64,000 nucleotides of DNA from Collinsella aerofaciens (GTDB taxonomy: Bacteria; Actinomycetota; Coriobacteriia; Coriobacteriales; Coriobacteriaceae): assembly GCF_028209395.1 (NCBI RefSeq), contig NZ_JAQLDQ010000005.1, positions 1 to 64,000 on the forward strand, given 5' to 3'. The position numbers were made by a program, and so were the translations under genes. The notes under the pieces were generated by a model. The model had not been told where the DNA came from, did not search any database, and saw only the letters and a list, made by a program, of their open reading frames with translations. Positions 26,400 through 35,380 of the stretch are shown in pieces (position 1 is the first letter of the stretch; each line of letters begins with the position of its first letter).

Positions 26400-26429
26400 A
26401 TACTATCTGACTCGCTTTTGCCTTCTAAA
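26400..26429 (-). promoter_or_regulatory. promoter candidate for the aro operon
   Basis: TTTAGA and TAGTAT are separated by 18 bases on the minus strand; TATAAA overlapping at 26397-26402 is an alternative -10. Either would put the transcription start very close to the leader ATG at 26391. Confidence 0.4.
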
Positions 26430-26481
26430 GTGGGCCGTTGCGGCTCGTCTTCCTCGGAATTGCAAAGCTTTTTCTTTTATT

Positions 26482-26511
26482 TTGATAGCCCGTGGTGCAC
26501 TTGGGTATAAT
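26482..26511 (+). promoter_or_regulatory. promoter of tRNA-Arg(CCG)
   Basis: TTGATA (26482-26487) and a perfect TATAAT (26506-26511) are 18 bases apart, and the tRNA begins 11 bases downstream. This is one of the best consensus promoters in the window. Confidence 0.8.
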
Positions 26512-26522
26512 GCCAACCGTTG

Positions 26523-26599
26523 GCCCTATTAGCTCAGGGGATTAGAGCGTCTGCCTCCGGAGCAGAAGGCCGTTGGTTCGAATCCAACATGGGGCACCA
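26523..26599 (+). tRNA. tRNA-Arg (anticodon CCG), CCA encoded
   Basis: Acceptor GCCCTAT (26523-26529) pairs with ATGGGGC (26589-26595) with one G-T wobble. The D-stem GCTC/GAGC, anticodon stem TCTGC/GCAGA with loop CTCCGGA, and T-loop GTTCGAATC are intact. The anticodon CCG reads CGG. Discriminator A and CCA are encoded. Confidence 0.95.
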
Positions 26600-26610
26600 T
26601 CGAACGTAAG

Positions 26611-26646
26611 ACCGTCCGAACCTCGCATGGTCCGGGCGGTTTTCTT
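26611..26646 (+). terminator. intrinsic terminator after tRNA-Arg(CCG)
   Basis: ACCGTCCGAACC pairs with GGTCCGGGCGGT (one wobble, one mismatch) around TCGCAT, followed by TTTTCTT. It separates the tRNA from the P-type ATPase gene. Confidence 0.8.
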
Positions 26647-26674
26647 ATACCGACGCGACGTGATGGGACGTGGT

Positions 26675-29398
26675 ATGGCAGCAACGGATATCGAGCGCGG
26701 ACTCTCAACCGCCGAGGTCGAGGAGCGTATCGCCGCCGGTAAAATCAACCGCAACATGGAACTCAAGACCAAGTCGGTCAAAGAGCTCATCATCGAGAAC
26801 CTCTGCACGCTGTTCAATTTGATCAACGTGATCTTGGCTTTCCTGGTCATTTTGACCGGTTCGTTTAAGAATCTGACGTTCCTGTTCGTGGTGTTCTTGA
26901 ACACCGCTATTGGCGTCATTCAGTCCATGCGTTCCAAGAAGATGGTCGATAAGCTCACGCTGCTGACCTCCAAGAAGGCCATCGCGGTGCGCGATGGCGC
27001 CGAGGTGGAGCTCGACCTGGACCAGATCGTGCTCGACGACATCATCCGCCTGGGGCGCGGCGACCAGATTCCCGCTGACGCCGTGGTGGTTTCGGGCGAG
27101 GCGCTCGTGAACGAGAGCCTGCTGACGGGCGAGAGCGACCTTATTAAGAAACAGCCCGGTTCCGAGCTCATGAGCGGCAGCTTTATCGACTCGGGCCTGC
27201 TGCGCGCCCGCGTGATCCATGTCGGCGCCGACAACTACGTGGCCAAAATTAATAACGAGGCCAAGTACGTCAAAAAGGTCAATTCCGAGATCATGAACGC
27301 GCTTAACGCCATCGTGCGCTTTGCGAGCATCATCATGATTCCGCTTGGCCTGGCTCTGTTCGCCTCGAGTGTAAGTGGGCTGTGGGATGCCGCGGGAACC
27401 CCGGGCGATAGCGCGCTTTCGTGGTGCTTCTCCGAGCTGTTGGCTGGTCATGTGCCTTCGTCGGCGCTGCTGTCCACGGTGGGCGCCCTGCTGGGCATGA
27501 TCCCGCAAGGCCTGGTGCTGCTGACCTCGTCGGTGCTCGCCATCGCCACGGTGCGCCTGGCCCGCCGCAAGGTGCTGGCGCAGCAGCTCTACTGCATCGA
27601 GACGCTCGCGCGCGTCGACGTGCTGTGCCTGGACAAGACGGGCACCATCACGTCGGGTCGTATGGAGGTCGAGGGCACCTACCCGCTGCCTGTTGAGGGT
27701 GTTGGCTTTGGCGTGGACTCGGAGGAGGCGGCTGTTCCCGTCGATACCACAGTGCTCGATTTTGCGCTGGCTAACGTCGCGCGTGCGACTTTGGCCGATG
27801 CCAACGAGACCTGCCAGGCGCTGCTCAACTATTACGCCGATCGCCCGGTCGAGGTGTCTGAGCCGCTGTCGGTCATTCCGTTCTCGTCGTCTAAAAAATG
27901 GAGTGGCGCTTCTTTTGCGCAGGGCTCCTATGTGATGGGTGCCGCGCAGTTTGTGCTCTCTGATCGTGTGTTTTCGCAGGTCGAGAACCGTGTCGCCGAG
28001 CTTGCCGATACCTGCCGCGTGCTCGTGGTGGCGCGCGTGGACGGCTTTACGCCCGATGGGGATATGGTGGGCGAGGCCGAGCCCGTGGGCTTTGTGACCA
28101 TCCGCGATGAGATTCGTACCTCGGCGGCCGAGACCATCGGCTACTTTAACGAGCAGGGCGTGACCCTCAACGTGATCAGTGGCGACGACCCGCGTACGGT
28201 GTCGTCGATCGCGCGCGTGGTGGGCGTGCCGGGGGCGGACGCTTATGTGGACGCCACGACGCTCGATACGCCGGCCAAGCTCGATGCCGCAGTGGACCGC
28301 TACCATGTCTTTGGTCGTGTGACCCCGCAGCAGAAGCGCGAGCTCGTGCAGGCGCTCAAGCGCCGCGAGCACACCGTGGCCATGACGGGCGACGGCGTCA
28401 ACGACGTGCTGGCGCTCAAGGAGGCCGACTGCTCCGTCGCCATGGCGGCCGGCTCCGATGCCGCGCGTAATGTGGCCGAAATCGTACTCGTCGACAACGA
28501 TTTTGCCTCGATGCCCGCCGTGGTGGCCGAGGGCCGTCGCTCCATCAACAACCTGCAGCGTTCGGCCTCACTGTTCCTGACCAAGACGCTGTTCTCGATG
28601 GGCCTGGCGGCGCTGTGTATCGCGCTGCCGCCGTACCCCTTCGAGCCCATCCAGATGACGCTCATTAACTTCTTCTGCATCGGCGCGCCGGGCTTTGTGT
28701 TGGGCCTGGAGCCCAACAATGCTCGTGTGAAGGGTGCGTTTTTGAGCAACGTACTCAAGCGTGCACTGCCGGCGTCGATTGCGGTCATTTTGGCTGCGGC
28801 GCTCGACATCTTTGTGGCGCGCGTGTTTGGCTTTAGCCAGCTCACGCTGTCTACGATGTGCCTGCTTACGTCGTGCGCGGCGAGCGTCAGCCTAATCTGG
28901 CGCATCTCGCAGCCTCTCACGCCCTTACGTGTGGTGCTCTTTGTGTTTGTAGTCGCCGGCATCCTGGTGGGCGTTATCGGATTCCCGGAGCTGCTGTCTA
29001 TTGCCAACCTGTCGATGGGCCAGATGGTTATCTTGGCTGTTATCGTGGTCTTTACCTGCTCGGTGTTCTTTAAGCTCGCCACGATGATGGATTCGCTCAA
29101 GCCGCGTCGTCGTCATGCCGCAACTGGTTTTGGCCGCGGTGTGCGCGTTCGCCTGGGTCGCGGTGGCGGCAAGGTGAGCTCGACGGGCTCGACGGCCGAA
29201 CGTTTTGCCAAGCGCGTCGCCGCCGACATGGCGCAGCGCCGCGAAGATCGCACCGCTCGCGAGGCCGAGGCCCGCGCACTCGAGGGCGTGGCCCAGGCCC
29301 AGCCCAAGAAAAAGAAGAGTACCGGAGCTAAGCGCTCTCGTGTGACCAAGTTCGCCCAAGGCATCAAAGTCTCGATGCCAAGCAAAAAGAAGAAGTAA
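26675..29398 (+). CDS. cation-translocating P-type ATPase (CtpE-like)
   Basis: About 907-residue membrane pump that moves a cation at the cost of ATP. It has the TGES actuator loop near residue 150, the IPQGLVLLTSS segment in TM4, DKTGTIT with phosphorylated Asp320, the nucleotide-domain K(S/K)WSGA region, and the hinge MTGDGVNDVLALKEADCSVAM. Six or so C-terminal TMs follow. Order and TM4 sequence look most like mycobacterial CtpE, reported as a calcium transporter; the ion here is not proven. The C-terminal 95 residues are a basic, Ala/Arg/Lys-rich cytoplasmic tail ending in KKK, an extension not typical of the family. Neither the ATG at 26663 nor that at 26675 has a clear ribosome binding site, so the start is uncertain; everything upstream is the tRNA terminator. 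Confidence 0.9.
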   Translation: MAATDIERGLSTAEVEERIAAGKINRNMELKTKSVKELIIENLCTLFNLINVILAFLVILTGSFKNLTFLFVVFLNTAIGVIQSMRSKKMVDKLTLLTSKKAIAVRDGAEVELDLDQIVLDDIIRLGRGDQIPADAVVVSGEALVNESLLTGESDLIKKQPGSELMSGSFIDSGLLRARVIHVGADNYVAKINNEAKYVKKVNSEIMNALNAIVRFASIIMIPLGLALFASSVSGLWDAAGTPGDSALSWCFSELLAGHVPSSALLSTVGALLGMIPQGLVLLTSSVLAIATVRLARRKVLAQQLYCIETLARVDVLCLDKTGTITSGRMEVEGTYPLPVEGVGFGVDSEEAAVPVDTTVLDFALANVARATLADANETCQALLNYYADRPVEVSEPLSVIPFSSSKKWSGASFAQGSYVMGAAQFVLSDRVFSQVENRVAELADTCRVLVVARVDGFTPDGDMVGEAEPVGFVTIRDEIRTSAAETIGYFNEQGVTLNVISGDDPRTVSSIARVVGVPGADAYVDATTLDTPAKLDAAVDRYHVFGRVTPQQKRELVQALKRREHTVAMTGDGVNDVLALKEADCSVAMAAGSDAARNVAEIVLVDNDFASMPAVVAEGRRSINNLQRSASLFLTKTLFSMGLAALCIALPPYPFEPIQMTLINFFCIGAPGFVLGLEPNNARVKGAFLSNVLKRALPASIAVILAAALDIFVARVFGFSQLTLSTMCLLTSCAASVSLIWRISQPLTPLRVVLFVFVVAGILVGVIGFPELLSIANLSMGQMVILAVIVVFTCSVFFKLATMMDSLKPRRRHAATGFGRGVRVRLGRGGGKVSSTGSTAERFAKRVAADMAQRREDRTAREAEARALEGVAQAQPKKKKSTGAKRSRVTKFAQGIKVSMPSKKKK

Positions 29399-29501
29399 CT
29401 ACGCGCCCTGGCGATGTTGAATTGGTGCCTTGTTCCTGTGGGGCCGTGGCGATGTTATGCTCTAACCTCGATTGTTTGAATTGCTTCGAAAAGAGGATGC
29501 C

Positions 29502-30644
29502 GTGATCTGCCCGCATTGCCTTAAGACTATCGAGGACGGCGCCTCGTTCTGCCCCTACTGCAACGCCTATGTGGGTCCGGGCGATGGTCCCGAGCACACC
29601 GAGTTCGTGTTCTGTGAGGGCTGCGGTGCCCGTCTTTCTCCGCATGATCGCACGTGCCCAAAATGCGGACGCCCTGCTCCGGGTATCCTCTCCGAGGACG
29701 CGGCCGCATCCGACCTGGCAGCGGGCCGCACGGCGGGCTTTCCGCGCCTAACGCAAGAGCAGATCGATACCGAGGTGCCTCATGCGCCCGCCTCGGCTGC
29801 CGCGGTTCTTTCGGACGCCGCCGATCCTAACGAGACCTGCGTGCTGCCGGCTTTCGATAAGGATTTCGGTATCCCCAAGGTCGATATTCCCACGCCCGTT
29901 TCCCTGCATGACGATGCTCAAAAACCCAAGCGCAAGGTGCATCCCGACGAGGACGCCTATCACAAGCACAAGCGTCATATCCCCAAGCCGCTCATCGTCA
30001 TCGCGGTCCTTGCCGTCGTTTGCGGCGGTGCCTATTGGTTCGTGACGGCCGATCCCATGGGTGTCATGCCTGCCTTCTACGACCAGTTTGGCCAGGCTGC
30101 GCAGACGACCTTCCCCACGCGCCAAAAGGGCGAGGCGACTGAGGACGATACCAAGCAGGACGATTCTGCCGAGGTGGTCCAGGAAGAAACCGTGCTCACC
30201 GATGATCAGCTCTATACCAGACTCGACGGTCTGTATCAGACCATCGTGTCCTACGGTGATGAGGACCAGATCGGCGAGGTCATCGATTCCTTTAACAACG
30301 GCTATCTCCGAACGCCGCTGTCCACCCGCCAGGAGCTGTCGCAGAGTGCCTACGCCCTGCGCGACCAGATCAAAAAGACGCAAGATGAGCTTAACAACCT
30401 TAAGTATCAGGACGATACGGTCTATGCGGACGACATCGCCCACTTAAAGCAGCTTGCCGAGTGGATGTACGAGCGTGTCGACGTGATCTGTCAGAGCTGG
30501 GACATCTCGCTGGCCATTCCCGATGGTGAGTCGATGAGTTCCCACCAAAGCGATATCCTGGCGCCCATCGCGCAGGGCGGCAACAGCGCACTGAACCAGT
30601 ACGACGCCAATGTGGGTTCCTGGAAGCCGCAGCAGCGTTCCTAA
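29502..30644 (+). CDS. double zinc-ribbon, single-pass membrane protein
   Basis: 380-residue protein of unknown function. The first about 60 residues hold two zinc-ribbon units (ICPHC...FCPYC and FCEGC...TCPKC). A low-complexity acidic linker, a basic KRHIPK stretch and one TM near residues 165-187 follow. The remaining about 195 residues lie outside the membrane and are rich in Gln, Asp and Glu, with a helical central part (KKTQDELNNLKY). The GTG at 29502 is preceded by AAAGAGGA, and the protein then starts directly with the first Cys pair. Zinc ribbon plus TM plus extracytoplasmic domain is common in actinobacterial and clostridial proteins thought to sense or regulate envelope state. It stands alone between an ion pump and a cyclophilin. 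Confidence 0.75.
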   Translation: MICPHCLKTIEDGASFCPYCNAYVGPGDGPEHTEFVFCEGCGARLSPHDRTCPKCGRPAPGILSEDAAASDLAAGRTAGFPRLTQEQIDTEVPHAPASAAAVLSDAADPNETCVLPAFDKDFGIPKVDIPTPVSLHDDAQKPKRKVHPDEDAYHKHKRHIPKPLIVIAVLAVVCGGAYWFVTADPMGVMPAFYDQFGQAAQTTFPTRQKGEATEDDTKQDDSAEVVQEETVLTDDQLYTRLDGLYQTIVSYGDEDQIGEVIDSFNNGYLRTPLSTRQELSQSAYALRDQIKKTQDELNNLKYQDDTVYADDIAHLKQLAEWMYERVDVICQSWDISLAIPDGESMSSHQSDILAPIAQGGNSALNQYDANVGSWKPQQRS

Positions 30645-30682
30645 AATTAGTTCGCCATAGTCGGCATAACCTACGTGCGCAA

Positions 30683-30712
30683 TTGATGTAAGCGCATGCT
30701 TATTGCTACAAT
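30683..30712 (+). promoter_or_regulatory. promoter candidate for the cyclophilin gene
   Basis: TTGATG and TACAAT are separated by 18 bases, 40 bases before the ATG of the isomerase gene. Confidence 0.65.
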
Positions 30713-30751
30713 TCGTACAAATATGCTTTAAACGCACGAGGAAGGAACCAC

Positions 30752-31294
30752 ATGTTTGGTTTTAAGAAAGAGCTCTACACGCCCGAGTATCAGCTTGCCG
30801 GCGACGAGTGCGCCGTTATCGAGACGTCGAAGGGTACCATCAAGGTCAAGTTTGACGGCGAGGGCGCTCCCATTCATGTCGCGAACTTCTGCGAGCTTTC
30901 CACGATGGGCTTCTATGATGGCCTTAAGTTCCATCGCTATGTGCCCGGTTTTGTCATCCAGGGCGGCGACCCCAATACCCGCGATATGTCCGGCGCCGAC
31001 GTCGCCGCTGGTCTTGAGGGCCCCGACGGCATGCCCGGTACCGGTGGCCCCGGCTACTGCATCAAGGGCGAGTTTGCCACCAATCCGCGCAACAGCCATG
31101 TCGATGGTGCCCTTGCCATGGCACGCTCCATGGACCCCGATTCCGCGGGTTCGCAGTTCTACTTCTGCCTGGGCGCCCAGCATAACCTCGATTCCGGTTA
31201 CACCGTCTTTGGTACCACGGTCGAGGGTCTCGATGTGATTTCGCAGCTGCGTGCCGGCGACGAGATCGTCCATGTCGAGATCGTTCACGAGTAA
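30752..31294 (+). CDS. cyclophilin-type peptidyl-prolyl cis-trans isomerase
   Basis: 180-residue single-domain cyclophilin that speeds proline isomerisation during folding. The catalytic core is present: FHRYVPGFVIQGGDP (catalytic Arg), the GTGGPGY loop, ALAMARSMDPDSAGSQFYFCLG, and the C-terminal TVFGTTVEGLDVI. No signal peptide is present, so it is cytoplasmic. Start ATG follows GAGGAAGGAA. The downstream TPR gene begins eleven bases after its stop, so both probably share a transcript. Confidence 0.93.
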   Translation: MFGFKKELYTPEYQLAGDECAVIETSKGTIKVKFDGEGAPIHVANFCELSTMGFYDGLKFHRYVPGFVIQGGDPNTRDMSGADVAAGLEGPDGMPGTGGPGYCIKGEFATNPRNSHVDGALAMARSMDPDSAGSQFYFCLGAQHNLDSGYTVFGTTVEGLDVISQLRAGDEIVHVEIVHE

Positions 31295-31305
31295 AGGGGA
31301 CTTCC

Positions 31306-32610
31306 TTGAATAGCCAGCTGATCCAACAGGGCCGCGCCGCTTACCGCGCGGGTGATTTTTCCGCTGCAGCCCAGATGCTTGGGGCGGCAAAGACTCCCGA
31401 TGAGATTATGGGCGAGGCCGATCACCTTCGTGGCAACGCCTTGATGCACCTGGGCATGTATGCTGAGGCCGCCGAGGCTTATGCTGCCGCCCTCAACGAC
31501 GGCACCTACGGCAAGCGCGGCGCGCTGCTCACCAACCGCGGCAAGGCGCTCGCCGCCGTGGGCGACTACACGACGGCCGCCCAGGCGTTCTCTGCTGCTA
31601 CGCAGGATGCTTCCTATGCCACGCCGTTCAAGGCCTATCTGGGCCTGGGCAATGCGCTGTTCCAGTCGGGCGATTATGCCAACGCAGGTACTGCCTTCCG
31701 TCAGGCTGCCATCGACGGCGCCAATCCGGCTCCTGCCGCCGCACTCGGCGAGCTCGGTCGTTGCTTCATTAAGCTCGGCCGTCCGGCGGATGCCGTGGAG
31801 ACCTACCGTACGGCTATCGACTTTGCCGGTCCCCGTGACGACACGCGCGCGCTCAACGCCGGCATGGGTCAGGCGCTTTCTGCCGCCGGCCGTCCCTCCG
31901 ACGCACTCGACGCCTTTAACGCCGCTACTGCCGATGGCATCTACCAGCTTACCTCCGAGCAGGCCGATGAGCTTGCCCGCGTGCACGATTCGCTTGCCGC
32001 GCTGTCTGCCCAGACGGCTATGGCCACGGCTCCGGCGCCTGCGATGGACGCTCCTGCCGTCGATCCGCTCGATCCTACGGGCGCGACCGGTCAGTTTATG
32101 CCCGATCCCTCGGACACCGGCTTCTTTACACTGTCAGAGTCCGAGATGGTCCAGCAGGACCGTCAGGATCGTAAGCAGGCCAAGGTCCGTCGTCGCCATC
32201 GCCACACGGGTCTCAAAGTCTTCATCGTGCTGCTTCTGCTCATTTTGATTGCTGCGGGCGGTCTGGGCTTTGCCTACACGCGCGGCTTTGGCTTCCCCTC
32301 GCAGGAGTCGGTTATCACCGATCTGTTCCAGGCTGCCGGCGACGGTGACACCGCAAAGGCCGAGTCTTGCCTGGCCTCGAGCCTGTCCGAGGACGCCAAG
32401 TCGATGATCATCTCCTCGATTCCGCAGGGCGCCACCGTGTCCGTCGAGGGCATGGATCAGTCCATGACCGAGACGACTGCCAAGGTCAAGGCTTCGCTGT
32501 CCAAGGGCGGCGAGCAGGAGTACACCGTCAAATTCGTGCGCTCCGACAATCATATCGGCTGGGCCGTTTCCTCGCTCGATATGGATTTCTCGGCTGCTGA
32601 CAACCAGTAG
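31306..32610 (+). CDS. TPR-repeat single-pass membrane protein
   Basis: 434-residue protein. Residues 1 to about 225 form tetratricopeptide-like helical repeats (AYRAGDFSAAAQMLG, then units with A and G at TPR positions), cytoplasmic. A linker rich in Pro/Ala and a Lys/Arg/His cluster (KQAKVRRRHRHTG) precedes one TM near residues 302-325. The C-terminal about 105 residues form a small extracytoplasmic domain resembling DUF4878/lumazine-binding-like modules. TTG at 31306 follows AAAGGGGA. Function unknown; TPR-inside / small-domain-outside suggests an assembly scaffold or envelope sensor. It follows the cyclophilin gene and precedes mreB after a hairpin. Confidence 0.75.
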   Translation: MNSQLIQQGRAAYRAGDFSAAAQMLGAAKTPDEIMGEADHLRGNALMHLGMYAEAAEAYAAALNDGTYGKRGALLTNRGKALAAVGDYTTAAQAFSAATQDASYATPFKAYLGLGNALFQSGDYANAGTAFRQAAIDGANPAPAAALGELGRCFIKLGRPADAVETYRTAIDFAGPRDDTRALNAGMGQALSAAGRPSDALDAFNAATADGIYQLTSEQADELARVHDSLAALSAQTAMATAPAPAMDAPAVDPLDPTGATGQFMPDPSDTGFFTLSESEMVQQDRQDRKQAKVRRRHRHTGLKVFIVLLLLILIAAGGLGFAYTRGFGFPSQESVITDLFQAAGDGDTAKAESCLASSLSEDAKSMIISSIPQGATVSVEGMDQSMTETTAKVKASLSKGGEQEYTVKFVRSDNHIGWAVSSLDMDFSAADNQ

Positions 32611-32632
32611 TGACCTTATGGGATTTAGCTTT

Positions 32633-32665
32633 GCCCGGCGCTTCACCGCAAGTGAGGTGCCGGGC
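32633..32665 (+). terminator. hairpin between the TPR gene and mreB
   Basis: GCCCGGC (32633-32639) pairs with GCCGGGC (32659-32665), with inner pairing of CTTCAC and GTGAG around GCAA. No proper T-run follows, so it may be a weak terminator. A possible mreB promoter, TTGCGC with 16 bases to TAGTTT, starts right after it. Confidence 0.5.
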
Positions 32666-32725
32666 TTGCGCTAGTATCATGAGCTAGTAGTTTTCCAGCA
32701 ATCATCCAACACATCAGGAGTTGCG

Positions 32726-33769
32726 TTGTTTTCTTTGATGGATATGTTCTTCGGTAGCTATGCGGGCGATCTTGCCATCGACCTCGGCACCGCAAATACG
32801 CTTGTCTCCGTGCGCGGCAAGGGCATTGTCATTCGCGAGCCCTCTGTTGTCGCCATCGACAAGAACGACGAGCGCATCCTGGCGGTCGGTATCGAGGCAA
32901 AGCGCATGCTCGGCCGTACGCCCGGCAACATCGTGGCCGTTCGTCCCCTGAAGGACGGCGTCATCGCCGACTTCGATGTTACCGAGGCCATGCTTCGCTA
33001 CTTTATCGACAAGGCTTCCGAGAAGCGCTATCCGTGGACCCCGCGTCCGCGCGTTGTCGTTTGCGTTCCCTCCGGCGTCACGTCGGTCGAGAAGCGTGCC
33101 GTCTTTGAGGCTACGATCCAGGCCGGCGCTCGCCAGGCCTACCTGATCGAGGAGCCCATGGCCGCCGCTATCGGCGCCGACCTGCCTGTCGAGGAGCCCA
33201 CCGGCTCCATGGTCATCGACATCGGTGGCGGTACCACCGAGGTTGCCGTTATCGCTATGGGCGGCATCGTCGTCTCGCAGTCCATCCGTATTGCCGGCGA
33301 CGAGTTCGATCAGGCCATCCTCACGCACGTTCGCGATGCCTACAACCTTGCCATCGGCGAGCGTACGGCAGAGGACATCAAGATCAAGGTCGGTTCCGCC
33401 GTGCCGCTCAAGGACGAGCTCGACGTCGAGGTCAACGGCCGCGACGTGATCACCGGTCTGCCCAAGACCGTGCGCATCGAGAGCGAGGAGATTCGTCGCG
33501 CGCTCAACAAGCCGCTCGACGAGATGGCCAAGGCCGTCAAGGACGCACTCGACGCTACGCCTCCCGATCTTGCCTCGGACCTTATGTACTACGGCATTTT
33601 GCTGACTGGTGGCGGCGCGCTGCTGCGCGGTCTCGACGTGCGCCTGCGCGATGAGACCGGTGTTTCGGTCAACGTCAGCCCCACGGCGCTCGATAACGTC
33701 GTTAACGGCTGTGCCCGCGTGCTCGAGGCCAATGCGTTTGATGGCGGCTTCGTCCAGACCAATGCTTAA
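32726..33769 (+). CDS. mreB: rod-shape determining protein MreB (actin homologue)
   Basis: 347-residue cytoskeletal ATPase that forms short membrane-bound filaments directing side-wall peptidoglycan synthesis. It has the phosphate-1 loop AIDLGTANTLV, the VCVPSGVTSVEKRAV block, phosphate-2 DIGGGTTEVAVI and the adenosine loop LTGGGALLRGLD, all intact. The TTG at 32726 is chosen because AGGAG is five bases upstream; the later ATG at 32738 is too far away. It heads the mreB-mreC-mreD-PBP2-rodA elongation operon, all on the plus strand and closely spaced. Confidence 0.96.
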   Translation: MFSLMDMFFGSYAGDLAIDLGTANTLVSVRGKGIVIREPSVVAIDKNDERILAVGIEAKRMLGRTPGNIVAVRPLKDGVIADFDVTEAMLRYFIDKASEKRYPWTPRPRVVVCVPSGVTSVEKRAVFEATIQAGARQAYLIEEPMAAAIGADLPVEEPTGSMVIDIGGGTTEVAVIAMGGIVVSQSIRIAGDEFDQAILTHVRDAYNLAIGERTAEDIKIKVGSAVPLKDELDVEVNGRDVITGLPKTVRIESEEIRRALNKPLDEMAKAVKDALDATPPDLASDLMYYGILLTGGGALLRGLDVRLRDETGVSVNVSPTALDNVVNGCARVLEANAFDGGFVQTNA

Positions 33770-33790
33770 TTTCCAAAAGGTGGATTCCAT

Positions 33791-34789
33791 TTGGCACGAT
33801 CTTCGGGTTTCTCCACAAATCTGAATACCAAGCGACAATCAACGGGTATGCGCCCGTTGATTGTTTTCAGCCTGATTTCGGTGTTGCTGCTCACGTTTTA
33901 CATCCGCGAGGGCGAGGCAGGGCCGATTCATGCCGTGCGTTCGGGCGTAACGACGATTACCTCTCCGGTGCGCTTTGTGGGCTCGGCTGTGGCGGCTCCC
34001 TTCAATGCGATTGGCAACGTGTTCTCTAACCTAACGGCGTCGCAGGACACGCTCGACGAGCTCAAGAAGCAAAATGAGGAGCTGACCTCTAAGGTCGCCG
34101 AGCTTTCTGAGGCTCAAAAGACTGCCGAGCGCCTGGAGGGCCTGGTCGGGCTGCAATCGACCTACAACCTCAAATCGACCGCAGCTCGTATCGTTGGTGC
34201 CTCCGGCGATGCCTGGACCTCGACCGTTACCATCGACAAGGGCTCTGCCGACGGCCTTACCATCAACATGCCCGTGACGAGTTCTGCCGGTGTTATCGGC
34301 CAGATTATCGAGGTATCGGCCAAGACCTCTACCGTGCGCCTGATTGGCGACGAGAACTCGGGCGTGTCCGCCATGGTACAGGACACGCGCGCCCAGGGTA
34401 TGCTGCAGGGTCAGGCTGACGGCACGCTGCGTCTTGAGTACGTGAGCGTCGACTCCGATGTTAAGGTTGGCGATATCATCGTGACCTCTGGCATCGGTGG
34501 CGTGTTCCCCAAGGGCCTTCCGCTTGGCACCGTCTCGTCGGTTGAGAAATCGGCAAACGACGTGTACTACACCATTGTGGTGCGCGCTCAGACCACGGCC
34601 GAGAACAACGAGGAAGTGCTGGTCATCACCTCGCTGACCGACGAACAGTCGGCCTCGGATGAGGACGTGAGCACGGCCAACAGCACGCCGCAGGGAACGT
34701 CGCGCGATGCTGCAACCAAGATGAAGGACGAGAGCTCGGATGACAGTTCCGACACGTCCGAGACGACCGATTCCGGCTCGAGCGAATAG
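33791..34789 (+). CDS. mreC: rod-shape determining protein MreC
   Basis: 332-residue bitopic membrane protein linking MreB to penicillin-binding proteins. One TM lies near residues 23-40 (LIVFSLISVLLLTFYI). A coiled coil follows at about 80-118 (LDELKKQNEELTSKV). The two beta-barrel halves typical of MreC come next, with conserved AGVIGQIIEV and DIIVTSGIGGVFPKGLPLG. The last about 50 residues are a Ser/Asp/Thr-rich tail, probably disordered. Start is a TTG at 33791 with AAAAGGTGG just upstream. It begins 21 bases after mreB. Confidence 0.94.
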   Translation: MARSSGFSTNLNTKRQSTGMRPLIVFSLISVLLLTFYIREGEAGPIHAVRSGVTTITSPVRFVGSAVAAPFNAIGNVFSNLTASQDTLDELKKQNEELTSKVAELSEAQKTAERLEGLVGLQSTYNLKSTAARIVGASGDAWTSTVTIDKGSADGLTINMPVTSSAGVIGQIIEVSAKTSTVRLIGDENSGVSAMVQDTRAQGMLQGQADGTLRLEYVSVDSDVKVGDIIVTSGIGGVFPKGLPLGTVSSVEKSANDVYYTIVVRAQTTAENNEEVLVITSLTDEQSASDEDVSTANSTPQGTSRDAATKMKDESSDDSSDTSETTDSGSSE

Positions 34790-34794
34790 GGGGC

Positions 34795-35367
34795 ATGTCC
34801 ATGGATCTACACGAGCAGGGGATGAGCTCCCGCACGTTTGTGATCGCTGCCATTGTGTGCGTGCTGCTGCAGGCAGGCCTGGCACCGCAGATCTCCATTG
34901 CGGGCGGTCGCGTCAACTTCATGATTATCCTGGTGTGCCTAAGCGTGTTCTCGGGCGACCCGACCCGTGCCGTCGTGTGCGGTTTTTGCAGCGGCTTGTT
35001 CTATGACCTGTCCGCTGCCGTGCCGGTGGGCGTTATGTCGCTCCTGCTGACCGTGGGTTCTTTTGCCCTGGTGCACAGCGCCGTCGGTCAGACGGGCGGT
35101 ACCCCGAGTGCGCGCGGCGTCACTGTGGGCGCCTTTGCGCTCGTCATTAATGTGATCTACAGCATCATCTTGCTGTTTATGGGTTTGGAGACGAGCTTTG
35201 TCGTGGCGATCTTCGGCCATGCGCTGCCGTCCTCGATCCTGACGGGTCTGGTTGCCATTCCGTTTTTGATGTCCGGCGTCGTGCCGCAGTCCGGCTATGG
35301 ATTCTCCGCACGTGGCGGACGCCAGACGGGTATGCGCTTTAAGCCCAAGACCCGCAAGCTCAAATAG
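34795..35367 (+). CDS. mreD: rod-shape determining protein MreD
   Basis: 190-residue membrane protein of the elongasome with about five hydrophobic helices. It begins five bases after mreC; either ATG 34795 or ATG 34801 is possible, and the second has the better distance to AGGGGG. The tail is short and basic (RFKPKTRKLK). Identification rests on position between mreC and PBP2, size and topology (FMIILVCLSVFSGDPTRAVVCGFCSGL is the family-like TM/loop pattern). Confidence 0.9.
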   Translation: MSMDLHEQGMSSRTFVIAAIVCVLLQAGLAPQISIAGGRVNFMIILVCLSVFSGDPTRAVVCGFCSGLFYDLSAAVPVGVMSLLLTVGSFALVHSAVGQTGGTPSARGVTVGAFALVINVIYSIILLFMGLETSFVVAIFGHALPSSILTGLVAIPFLMSGVVPQSGYGFSARGGRQTGMRFKPKTRKLK

Positions 35368-35380
35368 GGGAGGCCCGTAG

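Noticed and set aside
16649..26599. tRNA-Arg genes as attachment sites of an integrated element
   Set aside because: No integrase or direct repeat of the tRNA 3' end is present near either gene; the Xer protein at the right edge has the trmFO-xerC housekeeping context.
26705..28372. 555-codon minus-strand frame opposite the P-type ATPase
   Set aside because: Antisense shadow; His/Arg-rich translation typical of complement of GC-rich coding DNA.
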